A DNA stretch of 13,125 bases from Rodentolepis nana (GCA_900617975.1 UZAE01012705.1:1-13125), one strand, 5' to 3'. Counted from the first letter of the stretch, positions 1-7,225 are shown. Numbers and translations: made by a program. Notes: generated by a model not told the origin, from the sequence alone.

Positions 1-37
1 GGTGCACCACGTGGAGGTAAGTCTATCACACACCCCA
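1..37 (+). repeat. Partial dispersed repeat, cut by window start
   Basis: This stretch matches 6236-6272 at roughly 30 of 37 positions, sharing the blocks CACGTGG and GGTCTAT/AGTCTAT followed by CACACCCC. The second copy lies inside the insertion that splits the plus-strand VP relic. It therefore looks like a dispersed host element, not viral sequence. The window start truncates it, so its full length is unknown. Confidence 0.5.
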
Positions 38-73
38 GCTCACGACATTAAGCTGTATTTGTCAATATATATT

Positions 74-364
74 TCAACTCAAATTCATTAAATTGTTTAA
101 CATCATTCAATTATATGAGCACTCTATGATCTCAATATATGGACATCTAATTGGTGCAATTTCACACGTACAAGTCTGTGATGAAAACTTGTCACAAATT
201 TATGCCAACGATAATGAGAAAAAAAAAGTCCATTAATCAATAATTCCTATTCATTTGGTCAAGATACTGAAAAAAGCGTCATGACGTAGCACCCGCGGTT
301 GAGTGGGCCATCCCCAAATGCGGGGTTTAGGGGAATGAAACAAGGAGAGGGGGAGTTCTCTCCC
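74..364 (+). repeat. Dispersed direct repeat, left copy
   Basis: About 290 bp recur in the same orientation at 9526-9624 and 9938-10128 with roughly 85-90% identity by eye. Shared landmarks are ATTATATGAGCACTCTATGA, CTTGTCACAAATTTATGCCA, AGCGTCATGACG and GAGTGGGCCATCCCC, ending at TCTCCCGA. The right copy carries a 313-bp insertion that is absent here. The two copies flank the whole viral cluster about 9.5 kb apart. They may be two members of a host repeat family or a duplicated flank. No open frame or terminal inverted repeat is evident. Confidence 0.8.
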
Positions 365-366
365 GA

Positions 367-537
367 CTGAGAGTACATTCAGTGGAAAAGCAATTTGGCA
401 GCTCATATTGATGGAAGTGCATCTCAACCAACAGTGCCTGCATAACCCTCCAGCGACTTCATACTGGTGAGAAGTCCTTAGTGTGCCAAGTGTATTGTGA
501 CGAATTCACTGCATCAGTCAATCTTAATAATCACAAC
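367..537 (+). pseudogene. Decayed C2H2 zinc-finger array fragment
   Basis: In the frame starting at 367 there is a linker-like LRVHSVEK. It is followed by the canonical inter-finger linker HTGEK (460-474) and then a finger with Cys at 484-486 and 496-498. After that come Phe (505-507), F-x5-L-x2-H spacing and His at 529-531. The Cys pair is spaced C-x3-C instead of the usual x2 or x4, the preceding finger has lost its Cys pair, and a stop interrupts it. This is the relic of a C2H2 zinc-finger DNA-binding protein gene, not a working one. It begins immediately after the left repeat and runs into a pyrimidine-rich tract. Confidence 0.6.
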
Positions 538-930
538 ATACATCTACTTCGCCTCCCCCTTCCCTAATCATCATCACCCTCACCCTCGTCCTCCTCTCCC
601 TCCAACTTCCACCACTGCCACATCCACCTCTCATCCTTTTTCCTATTGCAGTCACACAACGTTTGCAGTCAAGTTCATCATCCTCACAACCACAAGCACT
701 ACCATCGTCCATTCCCGCTAAATTCAACCACCACAACTTTCTCCACAATCATTTACTCCCTTAACAACTTCAGCTCATTAATGTGCAATTCCACCTACTA
801 CTCAAACACAAACATACTTTCATCCGCCTCCTCACAACAATCCAATTTCACAACCCACCTAACCAAATCATCCCCTCCCCACCCCTATTTTTATTTTACC
901 CCCCTATTTCCACAGTCGTTTTCTCTAATT
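538..930. repeat. Low-complexity pyrimidine-rich tract
   Basis: Nearly 400 bp in which the plus strand is dominated by C and T (blocks of CCTCC, CACC, CCACC, TCATC), with A as the main purine and very few G. Open frames on both strands here encode only Pro/His/Thr/Ser-rich or Gly/Arg-rich low-complexity peptides and are compositional. Decayed microsatellite DNA is the simplest reading. A shorter tract of similar bias lies near 11890-12080. Confidence 0.7.
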
Positions 931-1129
931 CAACTACATATTTAGCATCGCTAGTCTTTATCCCAATCTCTCTTCATGACTTCTTCTTCAGGAACTGGCT
1001 GATTGTCCACACTTTCACTTATGCTTTCACAGATCAAGCAGTTACATTTAGAAATTGAATCAGTCGACCTGTCCCACGTCTCCTGATCTCCAAATAGGCA
1101 TTTGTGGCTAATGTCTGACTGGCCCTCTT

Positions 1130-1310
1130 GCATGGGATGCCCAGACACCACATGTCATTCGGCCAATCAGAACGCCCCAGGTAATTGGCGGGGGTGGACG
1201 GAGCGGACCGGTGTGTACGCGGAGCGGATGACTGGAGTAACGAATAGTCTTAGGTCCTGGTGGATGTGTGCACAACCGGTCCGATCCGGTCCGGTTTAAC
1301 TAGGTAAGTC
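1130..1310 (+). promoter_or_regulatory. Possible CCAAT/GC-box promoter-like island
   Basis: A locally GC-richer patch contains GGCCAATCAG, a full match to the NF-Y (CCAAT-box) consensus, at 1171-1180. CGCCCC and GGCGGGGG, GC-box-like sites in both directions, follow within 30 bp. CCGGTCC/GATCCGG repeats then lie around 1276-1297. No TATA box, convincing downstream start or gene is visible, so this may only be chance composition. Confidence 0.2.
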
Positions 1311-1315
1311 TTTTA

Positions 1316-1516
1316 TTAAATCATGTCAGTCTTTAAATCTTGATATTGATAACTGCGTTTTTTATAAGTTCTTAAATTATTTTTTTCATTTATTGATGGC
1401 CTCCAACAATGGTTCATAATAGGTATCCCTCTAATTAATCGGTAGTTGTAGGAGTTGACTACATCGACCTTGTGCAGTTTGTGATCTGGTGTGTGGAATT
1501 CTTCCTCCTTCACCAT
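1316..1516 (-). pseudogene. Unrecognised coding-like fragment, minus strand
   Basis: A 66-residue open frame of mixed, protein-like composition, rich in Asn, Lys, Tyr and Arg, that does not look compositional. It lies in the same frame as the fragment at 1828-1589, separated from it by two stops (after the residues FE and NW). It could be the continuation of the same decayed gene. I do not recognise the family. The stop-broken linkage argues for a relic. Confidence 0.35.
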
Positions 1517-1588
1517 AGTTCACCAATTGTTTGCGAATATCCTGTAGAGTTGAATCGAAATTATTTCTGTTACGATAGATACGGTAAG

Positions 1589-1828
1589 TTATTCGAAATC
1601 GTTGCTTTCTTGGGACATTTGCATTTGTTTAAGCTTTTGTAACATTCGCTGTGCATTACGGAAACTTGTATTGTGTATAATTTGGAGGTATGTTTTCGGA
1701 TTGATGTATCTTTGTTCAAATTGTATGATGGCGAATGTTGGGTAAAATGACTCGCAGCCAGATAGTTGTGCGTACAACCGATCCGGTTCATAGGATGTTT
1801 CTGCTGAATAGTAGAAAAGTCCAGTTAC
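1589..1828 (-). pseudogene. Possible NS1-like fragment A (pre-helicase region)
   Basis: An open stretch of about 79 codons on the minus strand contains YEPD (1792-1781) followed five residues later by QL. The NS1-like gene at 7336 has the same YEPD and QL at the same spacing (its residues 33-42). The matching codons differ mainly at third positions (TAT/TAC, GAA/GAG, CCG/CCA), which suggests protein-level relationship. Beyond that, a similarly spaced helical, basic, Gln/Lys-rich segment follows, but identity is low and no helicase motif is reached before a stop at 1591-1589. Parvoviral origin is plausible but not secure. Confidence 0.4.
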
Positions 1829-1862
1829 TTATGGAAATATTTATTGGGATTATAATCAGATT

Positions 1863-2066
1863 TTAACTTTCAAATCTTTCATATTTATTGGTGTAATTAC
1901 GAATGTTATCTAGGCATTTTCGAGTGGCCTGCGTAAGTGGTTCATAGTTGACGTTATTTTTTATTAAGAGGTAACTCAAATAGATCACTTCTTCTCCTTG
2001 TAGCAGTTTCCGATCTAGTATGGGGTCTTTGAGTGACATACCACGAAACACTTCTCTGAATGTCAA
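1863..2066 (-). pseudogene. Unrecognised coding-like fragment, minus strand
   Basis: A 67-residue frame on the minus strand with a charged, amphipathic, protein-like composition. It includes the segment RKCLDNIRNYTNKYERF near the end. It follows, after a frame change, a coding-like stretch at 2331-2076. I do not recognise the protein. Its place in a continuous run of minus-strand fragments (3050 down to 1316) suggests that it belongs to one decayed gene or element. Association with the viral insertions is inferred from position only. Confidence 0.35.
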
Positions 2067-2075
2067 TTACAGTTA

Positions 2076-2331
2076 ATTTGCTTCAAGTCCTATTTGAATG
2101 TATGGGTCTAGCAAAAGATTCACCAAACTGGCGCAAATTTTGCTTGTCATCTTCCAATTGCATTGACAATTCTTTGGCATGTTGGGCTTAAAAGAAGTAT
2201 TTCATTGAGGTCAATTTAGAAGTACATTGGAAGGCTTCGGTAACCTTGACGCCATATTGTGCTGACGAATTTGGGGAATATGCGTCAGCTTGATCATACA
2301 CGGCATCAGGAACATCTGTGTATGTCGCTTC
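2076..2331 (-). pseudogene. Unrecognised coding-like fragment with one in-frame stop
   Basis: Read on the minus strand, this is a single frame of about 85 codons interrupted by one TAA (after KYFF). It has a convincing protein composition, for example DVPDAVYDQADAY near the start and a charged helical segment with HAKELSMQLEDDKQN towards the end. It is separated from the open frame at 2594-2364 by a ten-base homopolymer of G (2348-2357 on the plus strand), a natural place for a length change. Function unknown. It may be the continuation of the gene that starts at 2594. Confidence 0.4.
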
Positions 2332-2363
2332 CTACATTGAAGTGGGAGGGGGGGGGGACTTTA

Positions 2364-2594
2364 TTAGAAACCACAGTCTAAAATGGTTCTGTCTGATGAG
2401 AAGCTTCTCCCCTTCTTCGGGTTTTGTATTATGTCCCCACCTTCGCTAATCGGGGGGCCTTCGTCGTCAATGTGTTCTCTCTTAATGAGTGTTCGATATT
2501 CTGACCATCTGCGTCGTGCGAATTGATAAATGATTCTCTGTCTTTCGACGGGGTTGAAAGTGTTTTTTATTAAATCTAAAATATCCTCTTCCAT
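2364..2594 (-). pseudogene. Unrecognised 76-residue frame, minus strand
   Basis: The open frame starts at ATG 2594. The product is strongly charged: an acidic N-terminus (MEEDILDLI), an Arg-rich middle (FARRRWSEYR) and a Gly/Pro-rich segment with EGPPISEGGD. It overlaps, in a different frame, the end of the hydrophobic Gly/Ala-rich fragment at 2750-2590. Another coding-like stretch follows beyond the G run. The weak match EDILD also occurs at 8866-8880 on the plus strand, at the end of the third VP relic. I cannot name the family. A viral structural or accessory protein is one possibility. Confidence 0.35.
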
Positions 2595-2750
2595 GTTAGT
2601 AGAGTGAGAAATGAGATTTCCGAATTAAATATTTGTTCAATTGCATTGGCCGTAGTTTTTAAACTTCGTCCAAGACCACATTCAATTGCATTTGTTGTAC
2701 CACCTACTACTAATCCAGCTAGAGCGTTTCCTATTGAGCCATATAGAGCC
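2590..2750 (-). pseudogene. Gly/Ala-rich hydrophobic fragment, possibly viral minor-capsid-like
   Basis: On the minus strand one open frame reads a hydrophobic Gly/Ala segment (SIGNALAGLVVGG, roughly 2729-2691) followed by an amphipathic helix-like part. The preceding coding-like stretch is in another frame and contains KEHNIFV. The arrangement loosely recalls a parvoviral phospholipase A2 region (a His-Asp catalytic pair followed by a Gly-rich hydrophobic segment). However, Asp is replaced by Asn, Tyr by Val, and no calcium-binding glycine loop is seen. I list the fragment as coding-like and treat the phospholipase idea as weak. Confidence 0.25.
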
Positions 2751-2938
2751 TTATTTGCGTATTTTCATCTACAAAGATGTTATGTTCCTTCTTATCATTT
2801 TGGAGCTCCGGTTCCTACTCCTTAATGATCTCTTGCTCGGTTTCCTATAGCTTCATTTCGGCTTCTTCCCATTTAATTGTAGGTTCGTAAGGCTATTCAA
2901 AGCCATCTGATGTGTTGAAATCTCTATACATTTTCTTA
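2690..2938 (-). pseudogene. Acidic coding-like fragment with three TAG stops
   Basis: A minus-strand frame of about 80 codons contains KMYRDFNTSDGFE, then a Glu/Lys-rich helical segment (KWEEAEMKL), then KEHNIFVDEN. Three in-frame TAG codons interrupt it, yet composition stays coherent on both sides of each. That is typical of a decayed gene. It starts about 120 nt after the AATAAA that closes the VP relic at 3115, so it is probably a separate transcription unit. Family unknown. Confidence 0.3.
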
Positions 2939-3059
2939 CTTGCCGTTAACCGGGAGCATACTATGTTCGTATTGTTAACTCTCGATGGTCTCTTTTGGTG
3001 TATCAACCTCTAGTATAACATGTCCGTTCTCAAGATCAATAAACAAATGAATGAAATGG

Positions 3060-3065
3060 TTTATT
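3060..3065 (-). terminator. Polyadenylation signal AATAAA after VP relic
   Basis: AATAAA is read on the minus strand 50 nt past the stop of the VP C-terminal frame (3115). The plus-strand VP relic has AATAAA at the matching place (6962-6967). Conservation of position in two copies supports a real end-of-transcript signal of the ancestral virus. Confidence 0.55.
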
Positions 3066-3299
3066 TAAAATAAGCATCAAAGAGTGCATCTTTCACTTTT
3101 TCGTTCTTGAGAGGTTAAGCTCTTATTTGCACCGCGTTGGTGTCTATATACGCCTTCTTCTCACAATTAGGGACATGTTCGGCTACTGAGTGGAAGTATA
3201 CTTCCAATTCAGTCTCCACAACCACATTTCCATGTAGAAATACCATTTCTGTAGATTCGTCGAGAATCTTTTGGAATGGCATTTGAAGTACAATCATGA

Positions 3300-3880
3300 C
3301 GTGGTTGTCGTACCAATAACAGGTATTCGGATAAAAAATCTTTTTGCGCCAAATTTGGCGTCAATTTGAAATCGTTCACCTCCAAGCAAATTTTTTCAAG
3401 CGTTTTTAGTCGTCAACGTAATTCTTGGCCCCTGCATTAGAACGATGGTTCGATTGAGAAGATTGTCGAAATGAAATGCTGTATGATCTCCTCGACGTCA
3501 AATAGTTCAAGCTATAAGGAACAAATATTTAATTGGATATGAAATTGTTAATGATCCTTACCATTAGATGAGAAGTTATTAGATTTGCTAATAACGTTAA
3601 ACCGATATTTGGTCTGACCCTTGAATATTAATGTGTTCACCTTCGTTGTTCTTTTGTCCACAATTTGGACAATATCATTGAGGATTTCCGCAATAGGAAC
3701 TTTATTCTGGTTGCGCATCATCATCCAATTGGTTCCGAGCTCAATGTCTTTGGTCTTTATCACTGAACATTCGTGGTTCAATTCTTCCAGATTCCGAAGA
3801 TACATATTCTTTCGCTTCCTCTTTAACCGAGCGGTATTGAGACCGTGTATCTGGTGTTTAGCAATTTCGCACCACTAATC
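3300..3880 (-). pseudogene. NS1-helicase relic B, minus strand
   Basis: Homologous to the gene at 7336-8323, beginning at its residue 77. WCEIAK (3874-3857), then MYLRNLE and DIVQIVDKR, lead to NTLIFKGQT, where Walker A begins. About 45% identity is visible over 65 residues. One extra base then wrecks the rest of Walker A. A GT-AG intron matches the one in the 7336 gene. The downstream exon gives AFHFDNLLNRT, LLGGERFQID and RIPVIG before an abrupt end at about 3300. SF3 helicase of a parvovirus-type NS1 is the clear family. It has internal stops, has lost both acidic motif B residues (MQGP), and lies within the VP relic, so it is non-functional. Confidence 0.75.
3512..3561 (-). other. Intron remnant in NS1 relic B
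   Basis: The donor G|GTAAGG (minus strand, GT at 3561-3560) lies 13-14 codons past the start of the decayed Walker A. The acceptor TTCCTTATAG ends at 3512. The donor aligns exactly with the intron of the 7336 gene, and the acceptor aligns within one base. Fifty bases is short for an intron, so deletion or loss of splicing is possible in this dead copy. Confidence 0.6.
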
Positions 3881-4674
3881 CTATGGAGGAGTTTAATCTT
3901 GTGATTTCCCCCCACGTTGAAGATATTAAAAGGTATTTTAACAACAATCATTACGCTCTTCAGTACATTTCACTTTCCTACAGCAAATTTTGGTTTGTAA
4001 TAATAATATCTGATTGGAGGATTGAGTAGTCCAAATTCATGATGAAGTTCTCCGGATGCACCACCCGGTTGAACAACAGGCATATCCAGTACATTCATGT
4101 CTGACCATGAGAATTCTCCCTATCTGCATATGGTGTTGTATTTGAGTTGCACCTTCACTGGATTCGATTTGCTGAATAGCCGTCTTCACTGATTCACACT
4201 GACATGTCAAATTGAACCTTATCGACAAGTACATCAGTTCCTATTGTTTGACGTGTCGATGATAACAGTCGACTCAATTTTATTTTACCACATCCAAATT
4301 ATAGGAATGGATAGAACTTTTCCAGTTGGGACAAAGTGTAATTTGTAGTCGTCATGACAGTATCGCATCACTAAAGGTTCTAAAATTGTTGCGTTCACGA
4401 CAAACGCAGTTTGTTGAGAGTTTTTCGTTGTATTCTCATATAGACCAGTAACTGCTACCATGAATCTATTCCTAAACGTGACTATATGTCCTGTAAGGAT
4501 AAAAGTTAGACGTTTGCCAAAGGACATAGCTGGATAGGACAACGACGTCCTACAGCTATAGCATCTCTAGTTTCTCTCTTGAGAACTTCTACCTCAGGTA
4601 CTGGTTGAAGGTCTGCTTTATCGCCTCCCATGTTAATAGATGAATAAAAGACCATTTGAACACAGAGATAACAT

Positions 4675-5130
4675 TCATTCGAACATTTTTTTCTTTTTAG
4701 GTGAAGTCGGCTGTTGTAGTTCTTCCTGAATTACTGCAGAACTCCTATCGTTGGCGACAAACGCATAACTCAACTGGTACCTTTTGATCAACTCCAACGA
4801 GATCTGCTCGTCGATATTGTACTGTTTGGCTACTAAACGTCTTGATCTCTGGAAGTAAAGAAGACACTGAGGTCCTCACTAGTGGTTTCTATTTCGGTTA
4901 TACGTGTCAAGAATCACTTGCACGGTTTTTCGCATTTATCTTAAAGCTATCTCCTCCAAGATGACATTTGTAGTCGATTTTCCATACGACCAAATGTCCT
5001 GCTAAATAAGTTGTCAAAATGGTCACCATGTCAGCTGACTGTCCCAAGTTATTGGGAATAAAGACAGCATTAGAGGAAATTTTGAATTAGAAATGATATT
5101 GTCAGTGCTCCTTACCAAAAGATGCGGTGT
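4675..5130 (-). pseudogene. NS1-helicase relic C, C-terminal half, minus strand
   Basis: The similarity begins just before the conserved splice donor (GCATCTTTTG|GTAAGG, GT at 5115-5114). It continues through DYKCHLGGDSFKIN (about 4985-4940), a motif C counterpart that is degraded (IETTSED), TSRDQD, and after a frame change KQYNIDEQI. The end is a Lys-rich tail (SPKKKKMFE, stop 4677-4675), which could have been a nuclear localisation signal. It matches the C-terminus of the 7336 gene (KCLLGGD, TSVDKAD, KQYNLHVQI). At least one frameshift, stops, a deletion before DYKC and a lost acceptor AG show it is dead. The VP relic starts 43 nt downstream, giving the ancestral NS1-VP order. Confidence 0.7.
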
Positions 5131-5211
5131 GTATTTCCATTAGGCCGCTAATTTCACCTCGGAGGGCAGCGGAAATTGATGTTATTGTGCCTGATCATCA
5201 TCATCAATATG

Positions 5212-5321
5212 GATTGGATAATATTCACTAGCTCATTCATTCTATTGGCTATATTACAACCAATGGTTCGCTTCTGCAAAACTATATAAATATCACCGAA
5301 CTTATTCGCAGATAGTCAGTT
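5212..5321 (+). promoter_or_regulatory. Viral-type promoter copy 1 (TATA + arthropod Inr)
   Basis: Inverted CCAAT (ATTGG, 5244-5248), CCAAT (5260-5264), TATATAAA (5283-5290) and the arthropod initiator TCAGTT (5316-5321) lie in order. The initiator A is 35 nt after the first T of the TATA box. From 5212 to 5325 the region aligns without gaps to 7226-7339, with about 16 mismatches in 114 positions counted by eye. The initiator abuts ATG 5322, so a transcript would have a leader of only about 4 nt. It probably drove an early gene of the ancestral virus. Confidence 0.7.
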
Positions 5322-5651
5322 ATGAAGAGGATCAGTATCAGCCAATTTGATCCCAATTCAATATCTTTCGCTTTCTGTATGCAAACGGAGTATTTGCAGT
5401 TTGGCTATTTCTCTACTGAACACCGATGGAAGAATTCAATGTCGCGATTTCTTCCACAGAGAATAAATGGTACATATCACCATATTGGCGAGCAACTATT
5501 TACTGCACTTCATCAAGAAGTGAGTCAAATTTCACTTTGCGAGCGTTTTCAAAGACATGTGGTGATAAATTTAAGCGGTCTCCCACTCGTCTCACCATTC
5601 AATCCCGACTTTCATGACTGTTTCACGATATTTAAGTTATTGCATGAGTAA
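5322..5651 (+). CDS. Unrecognised 109-residue frame behind promoter copy 1
   Basis: An uninterrupted frame starts at the ATG directly after the TCAGTT initiator of promoter copy 1. The product is rich in Phe, Ser, Arg and His (for example HHIGEQLF), has no signal peptide, no clear membrane segment and no helicase motif. Although the promoter matches that of the NS1-like gene at 7336, nothing after the ATG resembles that protein. It sits between promoter and VP, where NS1 would be expected. It could be a second non-structural (NS2-like) gene, a highly decayed NS1, or a chance frame. Another frame (5426-5617) also looks protein-like, which suggests frameshifts. Function unknown. Confidence 0.35.
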   Translation: MKRISISQFDPNSISFAFCMQTEYLQFGYFSTEHRWKNSMSRFLPQRINGTYHHIGEQLFTALHQEVSQISLCERFQRHVVINLSGLPLVSPFNPDFHDCFTIFKLLHE

Positions 5652-5746
5652 ATATATGTTTCCTACGATATGCCTTGCATTCTTTACTGCCCACGAACAA
5701 TCAGGAGATACTAAGCAGTCACTAAGTAGACGGGAGAAAAGTTCTT

Positions 5747-5760
5747 CCCCCCCCCCCCCC
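5747..5760. repeat. Poly-C run (14 C)
   Basis: Fourteen consecutive C on the plus strand. Together with the G run at 2348-2357 and the C run at 10196-10217 it is a likely place for length polymorphism or sequencing error. Any frame crossing it is unreliable. Confidence 0.9.
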
Positions 5761-5964
5761 TCATCGACTCCAAAATTGTCGTTTTCAAGGTTGCCTTGGT
5801 CGCTGGATCGTTCAGCTGTCTTTTGTAAAACCATTAGATTATGGCTTCACTTCATCTGAAGTTACGTTTTAGAAATAGATTCATGATGACCGCACGTGGC
5901 TTATTTGAAAATATTACCTAAAGTGTCGACAAAATGCGTTTGTGGACAAAAATACGTTCTTATA

Positions 5965-6430
5965 TCATAGTTATTTATTTACATCAAATGTCAGGCGTTT
6001 CGATAGTTATCATTAGCCCATTAGTTGACTTCAGGCTTCATAGAAGGGAAGGAACATGAAGGGAAAAATCGGAAAGGGGGACGGAATAAAGATTTACTTA
6101 TGTAAAAGGGAGGAAGGTGAGATGATTACTGTGGGTAAGTGGTAGAATATGACATGCTGTCGGGTCATGGTGGTTTGAAGTGAGAAATCAACTATCGGTT
6201 AATGGACATTTTAGCCGTATGAGTATACGTTGACCAGGATGCAACACGTGGTGGTAGGTCTATGGCACACCCCTTCTTAGAACATTTTATGAGGGGATAC
6301 TGACATGCTGACAATAAATCAACATTAAGTTCTAAATGGCACAAGTCGTATCTCTCCGTATGGTTTGCCAGTGGGATGGTTAAAATTATTATGCTATTAC
6401 CGTCTACTGGGGATGTGGCATTTAGTAGAT
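5965..6430 (+). other. Insertion within VP relic, containing dispersed-repeat matches
   Basis: The spacing between the FRNRF and QFD blocks is about 568 nt here against about 290 and 237 nt in the other two VP relics, so roughly 280-330 nt are extra. This stretch contains a match to 10325-10375 (CAAATGTCAGGCGTTTCGAT versus CAAATGGCAGGCGTTTTGAT) and another to 1-37 (at 6236-6272). It therefore looks like host repeat DNA inserted after the viral integration. The exact ends and any target-site duplication could not be fixed by eye. The 100-residue minus-strand frame 6494-6192 spans insertion and antisense VP and is not taken as a gene. Confidence 0.45.
5975..6016 (+). repeat. Short dispersed repeat, also at 10335-10375
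   Basis: Around 40 bp including CAAATGTCAGGCGTTTCGATAGTTATCATTAGCCC match the segment near 10340-10375 at about 90% identity. One copy lies within the viral relic and the other in the right flank, in the same orientation, so this is a host repeat, not a viral sequence. Confidence 0.6.
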
Positions 6431-6961
6431 AATAATCAATTTGACGATTCCAATTGTAAGCTATTGGGTGTAAGTGAAGACGGTTTCCAAACACAATTGA
6501 GACTTGTGGAAAACCTTTCGAAGTATGGCTCTATTTGCATTTAAGGTGGGTTATATTTAACAGATATGAATGGGTTTGCCAAGACTATTATGTGGACCAC
6601 TGTAAAATTTGAACAATTCTACTATGAATTCAGTGTACCAAATGCGCCATTTAGATGCTACTATGCCAATCCTATATTTGATGAAGACAAATTCAATATG
6701 CTACATAGAGAAGTAGTGGTTTATCGTACTTTAGTATTAATTCTATATTCTTCTAACCACCATCATCGTAGAGCTTAATGATTGCTCTACAGATGCCTTT
6801 TCAAAAGAGGCCTTTATGAAGCCATTGTAATGGTATTTACACTTAGTAATGTCGTTGTTGAGGCAGAATAGGAGGAGTACTTTCACTCAGAGCCGGAACA
6901 TGTATCTGACTTTGGGAAAAGGACCTATATTAATTTGCGCCAATCTATCATGCCCTTTTTA

Positions 6962-6967
6962 AATAAA
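6962..6967 (+). terminator. Polyadenylation signal AATAAA after VP relic
   Basis: It lies 12 nt after the end of the VP C-terminal block (6950). The minus-strand VP relic has an AATAAA at the corresponding place (3065-3060), which supports descent from a viral polyadenylation signal. Confidence 0.5.
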
Positions 6968-7225
6968 AGTATTCAATAATATGCTCGTTAGTCTCGAAAA
7001 CAGGTGTGTCATACTGGAGGTAGTTGCGGGCATACAGTATGAAAGTAGTATGCTCACGGTTGAGGGATATCATACCGATGAGGTTTCCCCAAGTATGTGT
7101 GCAAGTGCCGAAGGACATGGGGCGAGATGGCATCCAATGGCCGAAGACCAATCATATCACTGAGTGCTTTGGTGGAGGGTAGTCAGATCGGTTCGTCGTT
7201 GTGAATTGGATGAGTAACGCAGTTT

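Larger units (their letters stand above)
3115..4631 (-). pseudogene. VP (capsid-like) relic, minus strand, split by NS1 fragment
   Basis: The relic starts at ATG 4631, 43 nt after the stop of the NS1 relic at 4675, so it follows NS1 as parvoviral VP does. Pieces in order are: N-terminus 4631-4506 (MGGDK start); a shifted frame 4542-4285 with TFRNRF and QQTAFV; QFDMSV near 4217; 4164-3970 with NTIC, GGASGE and YYYYKPKF; then 3297-3115 with LQMPFQK and VETELEVYF. An NS1 fragment (3880-3300) interrupts it. The same blocks recur in the same order at 5862-6950, and several at 8414-8900, with third-position differences. Removing the intruder leaves about 305 codons, close to the short VP of arthropod hamaparvoviruses. 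VP identity is inferred from position and size. It is broken by stops and frameshifts. Confidence 0.6.
5862..6950 (+). pseudogene. VP (capsid-like) relic, plus strand, copy 1
   Basis: Blocks in order: FRNRFM...FENIT (5868-5921, an extra T just before it shifts the frame); QFDDSN through KYGSIC (6437-6544, ending in TAA); the frame 6566-6778 with YYEFSVPNAPFRCYY and FNML; and 6778-6950 with LQMPFQK and EHV, broken by several stops. Each aligns with a block of the minus-strand VP relic (TFRNRFM, QFDMSV/NTIC, HHEFGLLNPPIRYYYY, LQMPFQK). The third-position pattern against copy 8757-8870 (TCC/TCA, GGC/GGA, TGC/TGT) shows the plus strand was coding. A block of about 300-450 bp between 5965 and 6430 is extra and repeat-like. 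It ends just before AATAAA at 6962. Capsid identity is inferred. Confidence 0.6.

Noticed and set aside
497..945. Open frames of 74 and 99 residues on the plus strand (and 74 on the minus strand) in the pyrimidine-rich tract
   Set aside because: Products are low-complexity Pro/His/Thr/Ser or Gly/Arg peptides caused by base composition; several overlap in different frames, and there is no promoter or splice context.
2604..2825. 73-residue plus-strand frame
   Set aside because: It is antisense to the minus-strand coding-like run 2938-2590, whose neighbours on both sides are also minus-strand coding-like.
3621..3878. 85-residue plus-strand frame
   Set aside because: Antisense shadow of NS1 relic B, whose minus-strand translation clearly matches the 7336 gene.
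6192..6494. 100-residue minus-strand frame with good protein-like composition
   Set aside because: It runs from repeat-like inserted DNA into the antisense of the VP block 6437-6544. Comparing that block with 8757-8870 puts the silent changes in plus-strand third positions, so the plus strand was coding there. The repeat-derived part may still be coding within the repeat element, which I could not settle.
6948..7151. 67-residue minus-strand and 60-residue plus-strand frames between the VP relic and promoter 2
   Set aside because: They overlap on opposite strands, lie in the spacer after AATAAA, and neither has a counterpart in the other viral copies.
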